From NCBI GenBank assembly GCA_039105265.1, contig JAPFFF010000002.1:5022001-5086000 (forward strand): a stretch of 64,000 nt of DNA, in the 5' to 3' direction. A program made the position numbers and the translations under genes. This document shows, in pieces, positions 37,601-45,747 of this stretch; the stretch's first letter is position 1, and every line of letters begins with the position of its first letter. The notes under the pieces are model-generated. The model was given only the letters and a program-made list of their open reading frames with translations. It ran no database searches and was not told the DNA's origin. This stretch comes from Tritrichomonas musculus (lineage: Eukaryota > Parabasalia > Tritrichomonadida > Tritrichomonadidae).

Positions 37601-39346
37601 ATATGTTATATAGTATATTTCAGGTTTCCATTGAAGATTGTATGCTAAACAATATTCATAAACAGGGTTATTCAATATGTGAGGGCAATAAGGTAAAGCT
37701 TCTTTAACTGGTATGAAGTTCTTTTTAAATACACCATCACAATGTTTAACATGGGATACAAATCTATGCATATTTTCTGCTCCGTAGTGCACATATGAAT
37801 TACATTTAGGGCAAATATGTATTTGGGTAAGCTTTTCAGGATTCTTGATGTACATTATATGGATGATTTGATTTTGAGTGAAAAGTAATGCAGAATATGT
37901 TGTAAATGTTTTATCGAAAAACCACTGCTCTGATAAATCATAATATTGCTCAGAATCTGTCTTGTGAAACTCATATATGTTAACATTAATGTGATTCTTT
38001 TGTGCTAAATCTTTCATTTGCTCCATTGAAACACCTTCGAATTCATTAAGTATTTTCTTACCTTCATTTGGAATCTTTGTGTTGTATATAATATTATGTT
38101 CTTTAAGAAGTAGTTTCTTAGCGATTTTGGTTCGTTCTTTAGTTTTATATTTTTTGGTATTTGCTAGTTCTTCATTTAAACATACAGCTAAGAATCTGAA
38201 GAAACATAGTTTATCATCTTCATTGTCAGCAATAATGAAATCATTTTTGATGAATTCTATTGGTAAATCCTTTATGCGACCAGTTATCTTTCTCATTCTT
38301 GAAACTGTAAAAGCTATTGAACCAACTAATATAAGTTTTGTGCTTGATGATTCTGTCTCATATGAGTGAAGAACTGATTCGATATATAATTTCACTATTT
38401 CAAGGTCTTCAAATTTACTGATGATGATGGGGACCATTGATTGATAGTTCTTCCAAATAATATCTCTAGCTATATATTCGTATTTCTCTTCTAATGATTC
38501 AAAATCATAAGTGTATGTTTCGAAGACTCCTGATAGTTGAAAATGAACCTTAAATGGTTTCAGCTCTTTCTTGTATACATTGTGAAGACACTCAAAGATA
38601 TTATCTAATGATGCAATTTGATTGAAATAATATGTTGTTATAGGACCTCGTTCAACAGCATTTTCTGTGGGATATTTATTATAGTGATTCCATTCATTTA
38701 CAGCTCTATCGAAATCATGTGGCTCGTTAATCATAAGGAAATCACTGTGTTTTGATGTGAAATTGTGTGCGAATTTATCGAGATATTCATATAGTTCTTC
38801 ATTCTCTGGAAAGTATTGTTTTTGATGATTTTTGATTAATGGAGCCTCAGGGATGATTAATCTCTCAGTCTTCTGTAAAACTGGATGTTTTTGTTCTTTG
38901 ATTAATTGTATTGCATCATCAACTGCTTCATAAGCCCTATTAATAGCTTCTTTTATCTCGAATTCTCTCTCGATTTGTTGTTGTTTTGTGTTGAAATAGC
39001 GTTCATCTTCTTCATTAATATCTTCTTCAAAGTAATCATCACGTTTGAGTATATCTTGGTAGTGCTGTTCATGCGAATCATCCAATATTCGTTTAAGTTT
39101 ATGCACATGTATAATGAAACTATCTATTTCTTCTGCATTTGGTAAATCATTTTTAATAAATCTGTGGGCATTACGATTATTAAGCCAATCACATAATACT
39201 TCTACGTTTTTCCTTCTATTCCAAGCTTCTGTTTTAGCAGTTGTTGTAATTGGTAGATTTGCATTGAAAATTGTGTTAATACTTTTGATTAATTCAACAA
39301 TATCATCATTACTAATATTTTTAAGTGATCGGTAATCGTATCGCAT
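34688..39346 (-). CDS. protein-primed DNA polymerase B (B2)
   Basis: 1552 residues from the ATG at 39346, the inner edge of the right TIR. Motif order equals B1: OTU-like segment, zinc-finger-like segment, three exonuclease motifs, HNH-like module, then motifs A, B and C. Only a few residues differ from B1 (for example LSVANEKFY against LSIANEKFY just before motif B). Compared with family A, the B polymerase has extra segments near the second exonuclease motif (FDEVVGSEVSW), after the third (EWMRGSGEDSNP) and before motif B (GSEGDLS); all three come from GC-richer DNA. Confidence 0.94.
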   Translation of the reverse strand: MRYDYRSLKNISNDDIVELIKSINTIFNANLPITTTAKTEAWNRRKNVEVLCDWLNNRNAHRFIKNDLPNAEEIDSFIIHVHKLKRILDDSHEQHYQDILKRDDYFEEDINEEDERYFNTKQQQIEREFEIKEAINRAYEAVDDAIQLIKEQKHPVLQKTERLIIPEAPLIKNHQKQYFPENEELYEYLDKFAHNFTSKHSDFLMINEPHDFDRAVNEWNHYNKYPTENAVERGPITTYYFNQIASLDNIFECLHNVYKKELKPFKVHFQLSGVFETYTYDFESLEEKYEYIARDIIWKNYQSMVPIIISKFEDLEIVKLYIESVLHSYETESSSTKLILVGSIAFTVSRMRKITGRIKDLPIEFIKNDFIIADNEDDKLCFFRFLAVCLNEELANTKKYKTKERTKIAKKLLLKEHNIIYNTKIPNEGKKILNEFEGVSMEQMKDLAQKNHINVNIYEFHKTDSEQYYDLSEQWFFDKTFTTYSALLFTQNQIIHIMYIKNPEKLTQIHICPKCNSYVHYGAENMHRFVSHVKHCDGVFKKNFIPVKEALPYCPHILNNPVYEYCLAYNLQWKPEIYYITYDFETMEQSINKSISNSTTINSRLIPLSVSSCVKTLSGLTTKNFSLRDSQEFIPQWIKWLFEQSMKVYADKISYYESFLPDTSINKNMNVITVLGFNSSRFDSNLFKQYFNYSFFDEVVGSEVSWKVESNSIIGTLSSLKQFILTSDNYPTKLRFIDAQSFVAGGTLKQFGEDFGNNNSEKGVFPYEAINDKNYNEVLSKSEPFSYDDFYSYLNQKNPLTKEEYDAYLEDSKRFATRWDYLLAYNDNDVEMMIKPIDNLIALNAQYNVDLLSNLSLSKNASCIKYALAYKDFDEWMRGSGEDSNPRNNIGITNKYNTFKPSKKWWQYKCDSYYNQDEKYNRLNPKKPQRDLTKCVSENDFEAFMKMYDDPNKGKCHLCHEHFTYQNKPTLDRIDNNKGHQIDNCLLACAECNKLRKRDDPKITALRIQLKKYCKLHHLPTLINDEREYYSIRNAITGGLSNVMHRVNIKDETHINKFRYDIQNNRVISSDNQNVQTHIVGIDFNSLYPSSFSSCKHEFNKYHGGIMYMPGAFIRRIDVKDKASKKRCLDIITNYSRFSNKPSYLFYAEVKLKCPTSKINYFINFPPVFRNINIKNDESTIGTYMYNYMKTNKLTSTDMEERKLTMLLDTHDEYMIFSNYYLWFLLDHGLIIDDVKSVSQYEAHTGFNEFVSTFMQKRQDIISGVSKGNGSEGDLSVANEKFYKISMNGSYGYDGMNSEKFSKVKICDANKAYQYIISQTYMGGAQLSDNTFLIQQSPKSYHCNTCIQESLWTLDNAKFWYLTFYYDFMNNCFDMDRLHFIEGDTDSAYFAVAGNPNEGPEQLFDYVIKNKEFYDKNVYKFMPNPSINTIQDEKKILGCAIEKYGENMIALAPKCYTIFNSNGQTKSLKLKGVSLKKNHIVSSDYKSIIDNQSIKLGKNINLQMQNNKMSKITVNKNALTGCHTKMIVLPNQSCAPYINGLTANNYHIQTKY

Positions 39347-39607
39347 TTGGGTGGAAAATAAAAATTTAAAAAAATATTTGATTTGCTCTTTGGTGATTCT
39401 GGGGCTGAAATTATTTGATTCCAAAAAAGTGCTACAAATCCTTGAGTTTCATAGTTGGGGTTCACAGTGTTGTAGACAATGAGCTAGAAATCCTAGAGTT
39501 CAATGTTGTGACCCAAAAATGACGAAACGGCCGGAGAAACCAATAAGGAGGAACCGCGAAAATGCTTCAAATTATCTGACCCCCAATACGAACATACATA
39601 TACCACT
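39344..39607. repeat. right TIR of B2 (264 bp)
   Basis: Inverse match to 17970-18233. It ends CATATACCACT, followed by the TAGCTG duplication. The leading bases differ slightly from the left TIR (AGTGG against AGTAG). Confidence 0.95.
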
Positions 39608-39613
39608 TAGCTG
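39608..39613. repeat. right target site duplication of B2 (TAGCTG)
   Basis: Identical to 17964-17969. Confidence 0.92.
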
Positions 39614-39726
39614 TTTCCTTGAACTCACCCAAATCTAAATTTTGGCTCATGATTTCATTCGAGAAAAAAAATTGAATTATTTTTGAAAATTGAATATTCG
39701 CAAACAAAATCACTTCATTTTTTAAA

Positions 39727-40098
39727 ATGTCGCGTTCTGGAAATGACTTCAAAGAATTCCAAAAACAGCAAAAGCTAGCTATCAAAAATGCTCATGTTGA
39801 AATAGCCAATGCTATTAAAGAGGTGATATTTCTGTTCAACCAAAAAATAATAAACTCGACATCATCTAATGTCTGCACCATCTATGACCCTTTGATACAA
39901 GCAAACATGAACAAGATTGCTGAAGCACTTACTCAAATGAATCTCACTACCTGCGAGGTTTTTCATAAAAAGATTCCTCAATCTACAACACCAAAATCTA
40001 TTGGCTTTCACGTGCCTATAGTGCCTGACTCGCAAGAGACACAAGAAGAAGATGATGAAGATGAACAAGAAGCTTCATCTCCAAAAGACAAGGAGTAA
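39727..40098 (+). CDS. unrecognised 123-aa protein (C)
   Basis: A helical N-terminal half (DFKEFQKQQKLAIKNAHVEIANAIKEV), a middle region with hydrophobic helices (IQANMNKIAEALTQM) and an acidic disordered tail (EEDDEDEQEASSPKDKE). Divergent from the interrupted basic-region gene across the B2 insertion. No relative seen in A or B. Confidence 0.5.
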   Translation: MSRSGNDFKEFQKQQKLAIKNAHVEIANAIKEVIFLFNQKIINSTSSNVCTIYDPLIQANMNKIAEALTQMNLTTCEVFHKKIPQSTTPKSIGFHVPIVPDSQETQEEDDEDEQEASSPKDKE

Positions 40099-40151
40099 GA
40101 GTAAAAAAATAATTACTTCTAATTTTAAGTTTTTTTTATATATGTCTTTTT

Positions 40152-40676
40152 TTATACTATGCAATATTTTAAGCATACATGATAATTATTAACAAGCTCA
40201 TTATATTCTTTATTATATACTTGTTTCAAGTCAATGACTACCTCTCCATTATCTTTAATAATATTAATAGCATCTATTTTTCTTATTGGATTGCTCTTAG
40301 CTGCACAACATCCAACATCTTCATTAAGTTGTACTTCAACCTCACTAACATGTAGTATTGCTTTGATGATGTTGCTAAGAGATTCAATAGGTACTATGAT
40401 GCATTTCTTTGATATAATGTTAGCTAGTAGTGCTTTGTCTTGATTAAGTAGTATTTGTGCATATGCTTCAAGTATAACATTACGTACATCTGGTTCAACT
40501 TCAACAGGTTCAGTTTGCACTCCAATGTCTCTTGTAATAACAATGTCTTCCTTGCCATCATCTCTCTTATTAATAATAATGTTGTTGTTGATGTTTGATG
40601 TAGATGATGCAGCTGCTGATGGTTCTAAAGATACATTTGCTTGAACTCCATTGGTTGTACCCCTCTTCTTAATCAT
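40152..40676 (-). CDS. conserved Maverick protein, 174 aa (C)
   Basis: Distant relative of the 198-residue B and 184-residue A2 proteins: a disordered N-terminus, then a helix (EAYAQILLNQDKALLANII) and a C-terminal domain with EDVGCCAAKSN, matching EEPGCCVAS of B, and the ending HVCLKYCIV, matching SLKYCC. It lies 21 bp after the 150-residue relative on the same strand, whereas in A and B it precedes the ATPase. Confidence 0.65.
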   Translation of the reverse strand: MIKKRGTTNGVQANVSLEPSAAASSTSNINNNIIINKRDDGKEDIVITRDIGVQTEPVEVEPDVRNVILEAYAQILLNQDKALLANIISKKCIIVPIESLSNIIKAILHVSEVEVQLNEDVGCCAAKSNPIRKIDAINIIKDNGEVVIDLKQVYNKEYNELVNNYHVCLKYCIV

Positions 40677-40697
40677 TTAGGTTGGGAAAAAATAGGC

Positions 40698-41144
40698 TTA
40701 AAGTACTAAGTCTAGCTGTTCTCCAATAAACATGTCAAATGACTCAATTTGATATTTCTGCTTGAGAGCATCGATTTTTGGTTTATGACTTGTAGGAGCA
40801 GCTGCAATGGAGTAGTTGTAGTATTTGATTCCTTGATACTCTTGAGTGGTAGTGTTTCCATTTATGTAGAACTCTTCGAAATCTTCAGTTATTTTTCTCC
40901 TTGAGTTAGGCTTAATAAATATTGAGTCAAGATCAAGTTCTTTGAGCTTATCTGGATAAAATCTGTGGCACTTGTCTTTTACCTTGATTGAGACATAGAG
41001 TACTTTGCCTAAATAACTCCATTCTCCTGTTTTCATTGGGTACTTGTCACAAAGTATCGAGAAATTACATTGTTTAGTATTTGGAGCACATTTTGCGCGA
41101 AGTTCATTGACATAGTCATAGACGTTTCTTGTTGTCATTTTCAT
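40698..41144 (-). CDS. conserved Maverick protein, 148 aa (C)
   Basis: Third member of the family found next to TIRs in B2 (18231) and A2 (45298). Shared positions include VYDYVNELR, CNFSILCDKYP, LGKVLYVSI, RFYPDKLKEL, NSRRKI, FYINGN, YYNYS and a C-terminal KQKYQIESF. Here it is internal rather than TIR-adjacent as far as can be seen. A likely start is the ATG at 41144, or the ATG two codons later. Confidence 0.72.
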   Translation of the reverse strand: MKMTTRNVYDYVNELRAKCAPNTKQCNFSILCDKYPMKTGEWSYLGKVLYVSIKVKDKCHRFYPDKLKELDLDSIFIKPNSRRKITEDFEEFYINGNTTTQEYQGIKYYNYSIAAAPTSHKPKIDALKQKYQIESFDMFIGEQLDLVL

Positions 41145-41168
41145 CTAGATAAAAAATTCAATAAAAAA

Positions 41169-41603
41169 TTAATATATGTTATTTTGGGTAAAGATATGTT
41201 GGGTAGGTCCATATCGAATATCTTGTTTATTATATTCTCTTGCTCTACCTTGCATTGGTGGTTTCTCAGGCTTCTTAAGATATTTTGGTAAGAGAGGTAC
41301 TGGTCTATCTTTTTCACCTATATGTCGATAAAAACCACCATCTGTAATACTAACAGGAGGTTCACGAACAGGTTTGGTTATATGTTCTCGAGTATCTGGA
41401 AACCTAACAGGGTCCTCATGTTCAATAATCTGGGTAGGTGGTCGATTAATATATGGGTTGAAGGTTACAGAATAAGTATTAGTATTACTGAACACACCAA
41501 AATGTTGAAACTCTAAGTCCTTATTTTTCATGGTAGCTTCATTATACATCATACCTTCTCTTCCAACAATCTCAGCATGTGGGCTTCTATAATCATTCGA
41601 CAT
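41169..41603 (-). CDS. unrecognised 144-aa protein (C)
   Basis: Rich in Pro, Arg and Tyr with little predicted helix (TFNPYINRPPTQIIEHEDP, PVPLLPKYLKKPEKPP). Lies 31 bp downstream of the capsid gene on the same strand. Composition suggests an extended, capsid-bound minor structural protein, which is inference from its place. Confidence 0.5.
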   Translation of the reverse strand: MSNDYRSPHAEIVGREGMMYNEATMKNKDLEFQHFGVFSNTNTYSVTFNPYINRPPTQIIEHEDPVRFPDTREHITKPVREPPVSITDGGFYRHIGEKDRPVPLLPKYLKKPEKPPMQGRAREYNKQDIRYGPTQHIFTQNNIY

Positions 41604-41634
41604 TTACAAAAAAATAAAATATCCTTCTTTATGT

Positions 41635-43317
41635 TTATTCAGGGGTTGTTAAATCATAAGGACCAATACGTACTGATGGTGGCATACCATTTGGTCTAAT
41701 CAAAATACTAATTGATATATCTGTTAATAAGCATAATAATGGAGGCGTATCTACTTCCTGTCTAAATGGATTATCTGCCTTTTGACTACATATCAATTCG
41801 AAGTTAATAGGTGCAAGACTTGAAAGACCTTGTTGATATGTTCCATCTGTTTCAGTAGGAAGACCTATGAAGAATGAGGACCTATCATTTGGATAATAGC
41901 CTGTTGTGTTTTCATTATATTGATACTCATTCGCTAAACTTGCAATAACCTCTTTATTAAATCCATTTTGCTCTCCATTCATGTTCATTGCATTCTGGCA
42001 ATATTCGAGGAACTCTGGATACTTACCATTCGTACCAAATGCTTTAGCAGGAATATTATTGTAATTACCACAATTCATATGAAATGCTTCAAACATAGGA
42101 TTCTTGAAGTATGTCTTATGTGTATGCTTAAGTGGGAATAAACAAAACATACTATCTACAAAATTAGGTGTAATAGTAATAGTTGCTTTATCTTGTTCAT
42201 TATTAAGAGGTCTTGTACAAGTGTAAAATGACATAATCTGTGTTGGGAATGTAAGTGGATGTTGTGGGTTAGCATATCTTTGAACAAGTGCTGTATATAC
42301 AGATTCATGAATACCAAAACAAGGTATAATACTCGCACATTCTTCAATGGAATAATCAACAACACTCCAAGTTCTCCAATCACTGTAAATAGTTCGGTCA
42401 ACTCTTGCCTTAGTATTGTTAGCTCCTGCGACTTCATATGCTCCTCCATGATTTTCACCAACAGGTGGAAGATTCTTAGGGTCATTAATCTTATCCATTG
42501 CTATTTTTTCGGTACTTGTCCACATCCATATTGGTTCTCCAATAGGTCGAAATTCATTGGTAATTTCATCAACATTGAAGTCTTTCATTATGTGTGGATT
42601 AGCAACCAAGCTCTTTTCAAAACCAACTGGACAATATACCATACCAGCTGTTGAAAAGTATAGACGTAATTCGATTTTACCTGCAAATGCTGGCAAGTAC
42701 TTGATATTAGATAAAGGTAGGAATCGTCGCAAATCAATCTTTAATCTAATTGTTTCAGTGACAGAAGTCACATCTTTGTTAAGATTTGCAACAAAACCAC
42801 ATCTCCTTCCATGAGTATCATTCCAAATATCCTTATGTCTTGCTTTACTATATATATCAGCTCTTTTAGTAACTTCATTTGCACAACATGCAGTTAAAAA
42901 GGATTCTTCACATCCAAAGTTCTGGGTATAAAGCGTCATACCATTAGCTACAATTTCATACTTCTCAACAGCATCTCGAGCATCCTTAAAACCAAACCAT
43001 ACCTTACCAAAATTATAACCACTGACATTTTCTAAATCACTTAGAATTGGCTTGTCTATTTTTATCATCACTTTCATATCTGCTCGAATAAATCCATTAT
43101 ATATATCAGCAGTATTATGAGTATTAGGAGATATAATACATGTTGTATAGGAACCACTCTTAATTGGTGGTGATGGTGAATACGAAGTTTGTGGATTTAA
43201 TGAGTATGCCTTATTAGTATCACTAAGTGCTATGCAATTATCGACAACATCAAAGTAAGATGCAATCTGGGTACAAACCTCTGCTGAGGTTTTCATATAG
43301 GATTCCTTGTTGAGCAT
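41635..43317 (-). CDS. major capsid protein, divergent double jelly-roll (C)
   Basis: 560 residues, about 110 shorter than the A/B capsid proteins. Two stretches line up with them: GKVWFGFKDARDAVEKYEIV with KLFVGLKSSNQLFDRLEIL of B2, and IDLRRFLPL...GKIELRLYFSTAGMVY with VPFDDLLAL...GDLSIRFQVSPAGLVW. The Pro-rich linker between the halves is absent. An ATG six codons in is an alternative start. Identification as capsid is by these alignments, read by eye, and by neighbouring genes. Confidence 0.72.
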   Translation of the reverse strand: MLNKESYMKTSAEVCTQIASYFDVVDNCIALSDTNKAYSLNPQTSYSPSPPIKSGSYTTCIISPNTHNTADIYNGFIRADMKVMIKIDKPILSDLENVSGYNFGKVWFGFKDARDAVEKYEIVANGMTLYTQNFGCEESFLTACCANEVTKRADIYSKARHKDIWNDTHGRRCGFVANLNKDVTSVTETIRLKIDLRRFLPLSNIKYLPAFAGKIELRLYFSTAGMVYCPVGFEKSLVANPHIMKDFNVDEITNEFRPIGEPIWMWTSTEKIAMDKINDPKNLPPVGENHGGAYEVAGANNTKARVDRTIYSDWRTWSVVDYSIEECASIIPCFGIHESVYTALVQRYANPQHPLTFPTQIMSFYTCTRPLNNEQDKATITITPNFVDSMFCLFPLKHTHKTYFKNPMFEAFHMNCGNYNNIPAKAFGTNGKYPEFLEYCQNAMNMNGEQNGFNKEVIASLANEYQYNENTTGYYPNDRSSFFIGLPTETDGTYQQGLSSLAPINFELICSQKADNPFRQEVDTPPLLCLLTDISISILIRPNGMPPSVRIGPYDLTTPE

Positions 43318-43334
43318 TTTAGATGGAAAAAAAT

Positions 43335-43886
43335 TTACATCATATCTTCAAAGATGCGATTTCTCCTACCAATAGGTCTCATAGGTATATATTGAGGTTG
43401 TTGTTCTTCTTCATATTGTTGTGGCGGTTCTTCAGGAACATACTGTTGTCTTGGTTTACTCATCCTTTTATCAACAACCTCCTTTATCATACGTCTCTGT
43501 TCTTTCTTCTCTCGACTTATCTTCATTTCTTCACCTAGTGATTTTAGCTGTTTTAGTATTTCCTCATTCACAGTAGGGTCATAAACTTGGCTTTGTTGAG
43601 TTTTTCGAGGTTTTGGAGGTTTTCGTGCAGCTTTCGAACTTATTGGCTTTCTTGGCTTTTCTTCAAGTTCCTCATGTTCTTCACTGTCTGAGTTTTCTTG
43701 AGTTTCTTCGTTATTTTCACTTTCTGAGTTTTCTTGATATTCTCGAGTTATTGGAGTTTTTCGCTGTTTTACAATATACTTGTCTTTGGTTTTTGTAGGT
43801 AAAACTTCCCAATCTGGGTCATCCCTTCCATTCAACCATTTATGAATAACTGCAAGTCTCTTAGAACCTGTTAGATGTTTTGACAT
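43335..43886 (-). CDS. charged, mostly disordered protein, 183 aa (C)
   Basis: A short ordered N-terminus (LAVIHKWLNGRDDPDWEVLP, then KDKYIVKQRK), a Glu/Ser-rich acidic stretch, a Lys/Pro-rich basic stretch, a helix (NEEILKQLKSLGEEMKISRE) and a Gln/Pro-rich tail. It lies upstream of the capsid gene on the same strand with 17 bp between. A scaffold or core protein would fit; no family is recognised. Confidence 0.5.
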   Translation of the reverse strand: MSKHLTGSKRLAVIHKWLNGRDDPDWEVLPTKTKDKYIVKQRKTPITREYQENSESENNEETQENSDSEEHEELEEKPRKPISSKAARKPPKPRKTQQSQVYDPTVNEEILKQLKSLGEEMKISREKKEQRRMIKEVVDKRMSKPRQQYVPEEPPQQYEEEQQPQYIPMRPIGRRNRIFEDMM

Positions 43887-43933
43887 TTAAAATAAACAAA
43901 AAAGTCCAAAAATTTAGTTTTTTTGAGTTTTCA

Positions 43934-44269
43934 TTAGATGTAGGTTCTCGCCCGATTGTTGGTAGTAAATTCACTCTCTTGTAATGATCTAGACGAAAAT
44001 GCTGGCTTTTCAAGAGGTGCTCCAACTGAATCACCTTTTGCAGATTTATTAATTGATGATAAGGCAGTTTTCACTTTTCCTTCTGGGACATATTTTAATG
44101 CTGTGTCAGCTATATTTGCTATTTTATTTCTTGTACTATCGCTCAAGAAGCTTTCACCAAGACCTCTCGCAACTGAACCAATAACACCAGCATGCTTGGT
44201 TAATCCACCTGCTGAAGCATCTAATAGTTTACTTGCAAGACCTCCCGAAAAACTATCTGCTGCTCCCAT
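43934..44269 (-). CDS. small Gly/Ala/Ser-rich protein next to A2 (C, 111 aa)
   Basis: Begins MGAADSFSGGLASKLLDAS and continues with short amphipathic helices (VIGSVARGLGESFL, IANIADTALKYVPEG), recalling the small amphipathic proteins beside the capsid genes of A and B. The open frame continues upstream of this ATG to the A2 junction, so the gene may originally have started further out and may have been interrupted by A2. Confidence 0.5.
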   Translation of the reverse strand: MGAADSFSGGLASKLLDASAGGLTKHAGVIGSVARGLGESFLSDSTRNKIANIADTALKYVPEGKVKTALSSINKSAKGDSVGAPLEKPAFSSRSLQESEFTTNNRARTYI

Positions 44270-44292
44270 TAATAACTTACCGCCTAGTCCTA

Positions 44293-44298
44293 CTCCTC
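44293..44298. repeat. likely target site copy beside A2 (CTCCTC)
   Basis: Six bases just before the A2 left TIR. The partner would lie past 64000. Confidence 0.45.
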
Positions 44299-44494
44299 AG
44301 TAGTAATGGTCTGTGCGACGTGACCACCTATTAACTACTGGAATACCTTGCCCAGCATACCTTGCAAGCCAACAAGCTCAGGTATAAAAAATCAGGTATG
44401 TTTACTTGTTATTGTTTTTAGTCGTGTTTTCATTACCAACCTATACATTTGAATAATTTTCTGGAACCCTTTATCAACTCATTATGTTTTGATA
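44299..44494. repeat. left TIR of A2 (196 bp)
   Basis: Starts AGTAGTAATGGTCTGTGCG. Inverse match to 9450-9645. The following 60 bp up to the first gene are AT-rich and not repeated. Confidence 0.93.
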
Positions 44495-44554
44495 CGCTAG
44501 ATAGATTTGCAAAATTAATTTTATTTTTATTTTTCATTTTATACAGTACTAAAC

Positions 44555-45247
44555 ATGACCACCCAAACTACTATTAGCACCATTATTTCTTCAAATCAAC
44601 AAATAGATGGTAATTACACAAATGAACAAATTAATGAATATTTTCAAGAGCACAATTGTACTATACTACGATTTCCTAAGAACGGCTATTCAGAAAATAC
44701 TTTAACATTCTATCGTAATGACGACCCTAGTAGAATAATGTACACAACACTAGGAAGATTTGTAAGAAATCCAAATAAATTATACCCAAAAGACTATGGT
44801 TATATGCGCAAAAATAACATAATACTAACAGAGACAAAAGAACAAAGATTAGAAAAACAAAGACAAGCATATGAAAACGAATTGCAAGAATCTATGAAAC
44901 AAGAAGATTGTATACTGACTTCCAAATATGAAGGTTCTGGTAAACATGTACACTATACATATAACAATTTTGATTACAGAGTAACACCAGCGAATTGGAA
45001 AGCAGGAGCAAGACCACATAAAGCAAAATGCATAAGATACACTCACGAACATATAGCACAGTTGTTTGCACAAGAAGGTTGTAAACTATTATCACAATAC
45101 CAGAATCAAAAATCAAAACTCACTTATGAATATAAAGGACGAACCTTCCAAGTTGTTTATAATGATTGGAAATTCTATCATAGTCGTCCACATTTAGGAC
45201 AAGTTCATACTTACTTCACAGAGGAACTTGATAGAGAATTTAATTAA
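44555..45247 (+). CDS. protein with three copies of a ~65-aa module (A2, 230 aa)
   Basis: First gene inside the left TIR. Three related units can be seen: NEQINEYFQEHNCTILRF...LTFYRND, then SMKQEDCILTSKYEG...HYTYNNFDYRVTPANW, then HIAQLFAQEGCKLLSQYQ...LTYEYKGRTFQVVYNDW. The pattern (helix, Gly/Cys-x-x-Leu, two strands, Trp) resembles repeat modules found near nucleases in large DNA viruses, but without their zinc cysteines. It does not occur in B2. Function unknown. Confidence 0.6.
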   Translation: MTTQTTISTIISSNQQIDGNYTNEQINEYFQEHNCTILRFPKNGYSENTLTFYRNDDPSRIMYTTLGRFVRNPNKLYPKDYGYMRKNNIILTETKEQRLEKQRQAYENELQESMKQEDCILTSKYEGSGKHVHYTYNNFDYRVTPANWKAGARPHKAKCIRYTHEHIAQLFAQEGCKLLSQYQNQKSKLTYEYKGRTFQVVYNDWKFYHSRPHLGQVHTYFTEELDREFN

Positions 45248-45297
45248 AAAAGCGATTATTATTTTTGTATTTATTTTTTATTCACATTTCACAAAAC

Positions 45298-45747
45298 ATG
45301 AAAGCACCAAAGGTCTATGATTATATAAACACCCTCATTTCTGTATTACCGGAGCCAGAAAAATATCGTAATTGTGATTTCTCAATATTATGTGAAAAGT
45401 TTCCTATAATGATGAATACAAACAGTTTTCGTGCAAAAGTATTGTACATAAGTCTTAAGAACAATATTAGTGAAACTATGACGATTTATCCTGATAAGAT
45501 CACAGAAATAGGATTAGAGAACATAACAATTACCACAAACTTACGAAGAAGGCTTTCGATGAAGACCCAAGAATTCTTCATAAATGGTAATACAGAACCA
45601 CAAGAATACAAAGGAAATGATTATTATAATTACAGTTTAGAGAGAACAAGTATGTCTACAAGAAACAAAATTAAAGAACTAAGACAAAAATATAATGTAC
45701 CTGAACCAGAATTATTTGTAGGAAAGCATCAAGATTTAATTATATAA
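45298..45747 (+). CDS. conserved Maverick protein, 149 aa (A2)
   Basis: Start taken at MKAPKVYDYINTL by comparison with B2 and C; an in-frame ATG 11 codons upstream is less likely. Motifs: CDFSILCEKFP, AKVLYISL, IYPDKI, RRRLSMK, EFFINGN, YYNYS, KELRQKYNVPEP. It overlaps the convergent ATPase gene by 8 bp. Confidence 0.73.
   Translation: MKAPKVYDYINTLISVLPEPEKYRNCDFSILCEKFPIMMNTNSFRAKVLYISLKNNISETMTIYPDKITEIGLENITITTNLRRRLSMKTQEFFINGNTEPQEYKGNDYYNYSLERTSMSTRNKIKELRQKYNVPEPELFVGKHQDLII

Larger units (their letters stand above)
17970..39607. mobile_element. Maverick/Polinton copy B2 (family B), looks whole
   Basis: 21,638 bp, bounded by 264-bp TIRs and a perfect TAGCTG duplication. It encodes PolB, integrase, packaging ATPase, major capsid protein, fibre-like protein, KilA-N protein and about ten small or unknown proteins, all in open frames, so it appears intact and recent. 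It was inserted into a gene of element C. Gene order from the left: 150-aa (+), 144-aa (+), fibre (-), 886-aa (+), 331-aa (-), 130-aa (-), integrase (-), 339-aa (-), KilA-N (-), capsid (-), amphipathic (+), 148-aa (+), 77-aa (-), 76-aa (+), 198-aa (+), 43-aa (+), ATPase (+), PolB (-). Confidence 0.95.
39608..44298. mobile_element. element C, right block (between B2 and A2): divergent Maverick-like element
   Basis: Contains a 560-residue relative of the A/B capsid proteins, relatives of the 150-residue and 198-residue Maverick proteins, and four further small genes, six of seven on the minus strand. The gene order differs from A and B. No PolB, integrase, ATPase or TIR of C lies in the window, so its family placement rests on the capsid and the two conserved small proteins. 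B2 lies at its left edge and A2 at its right edge; both insertions fall in genes of C. Frames look open otherwise. Confidence 0.7.
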
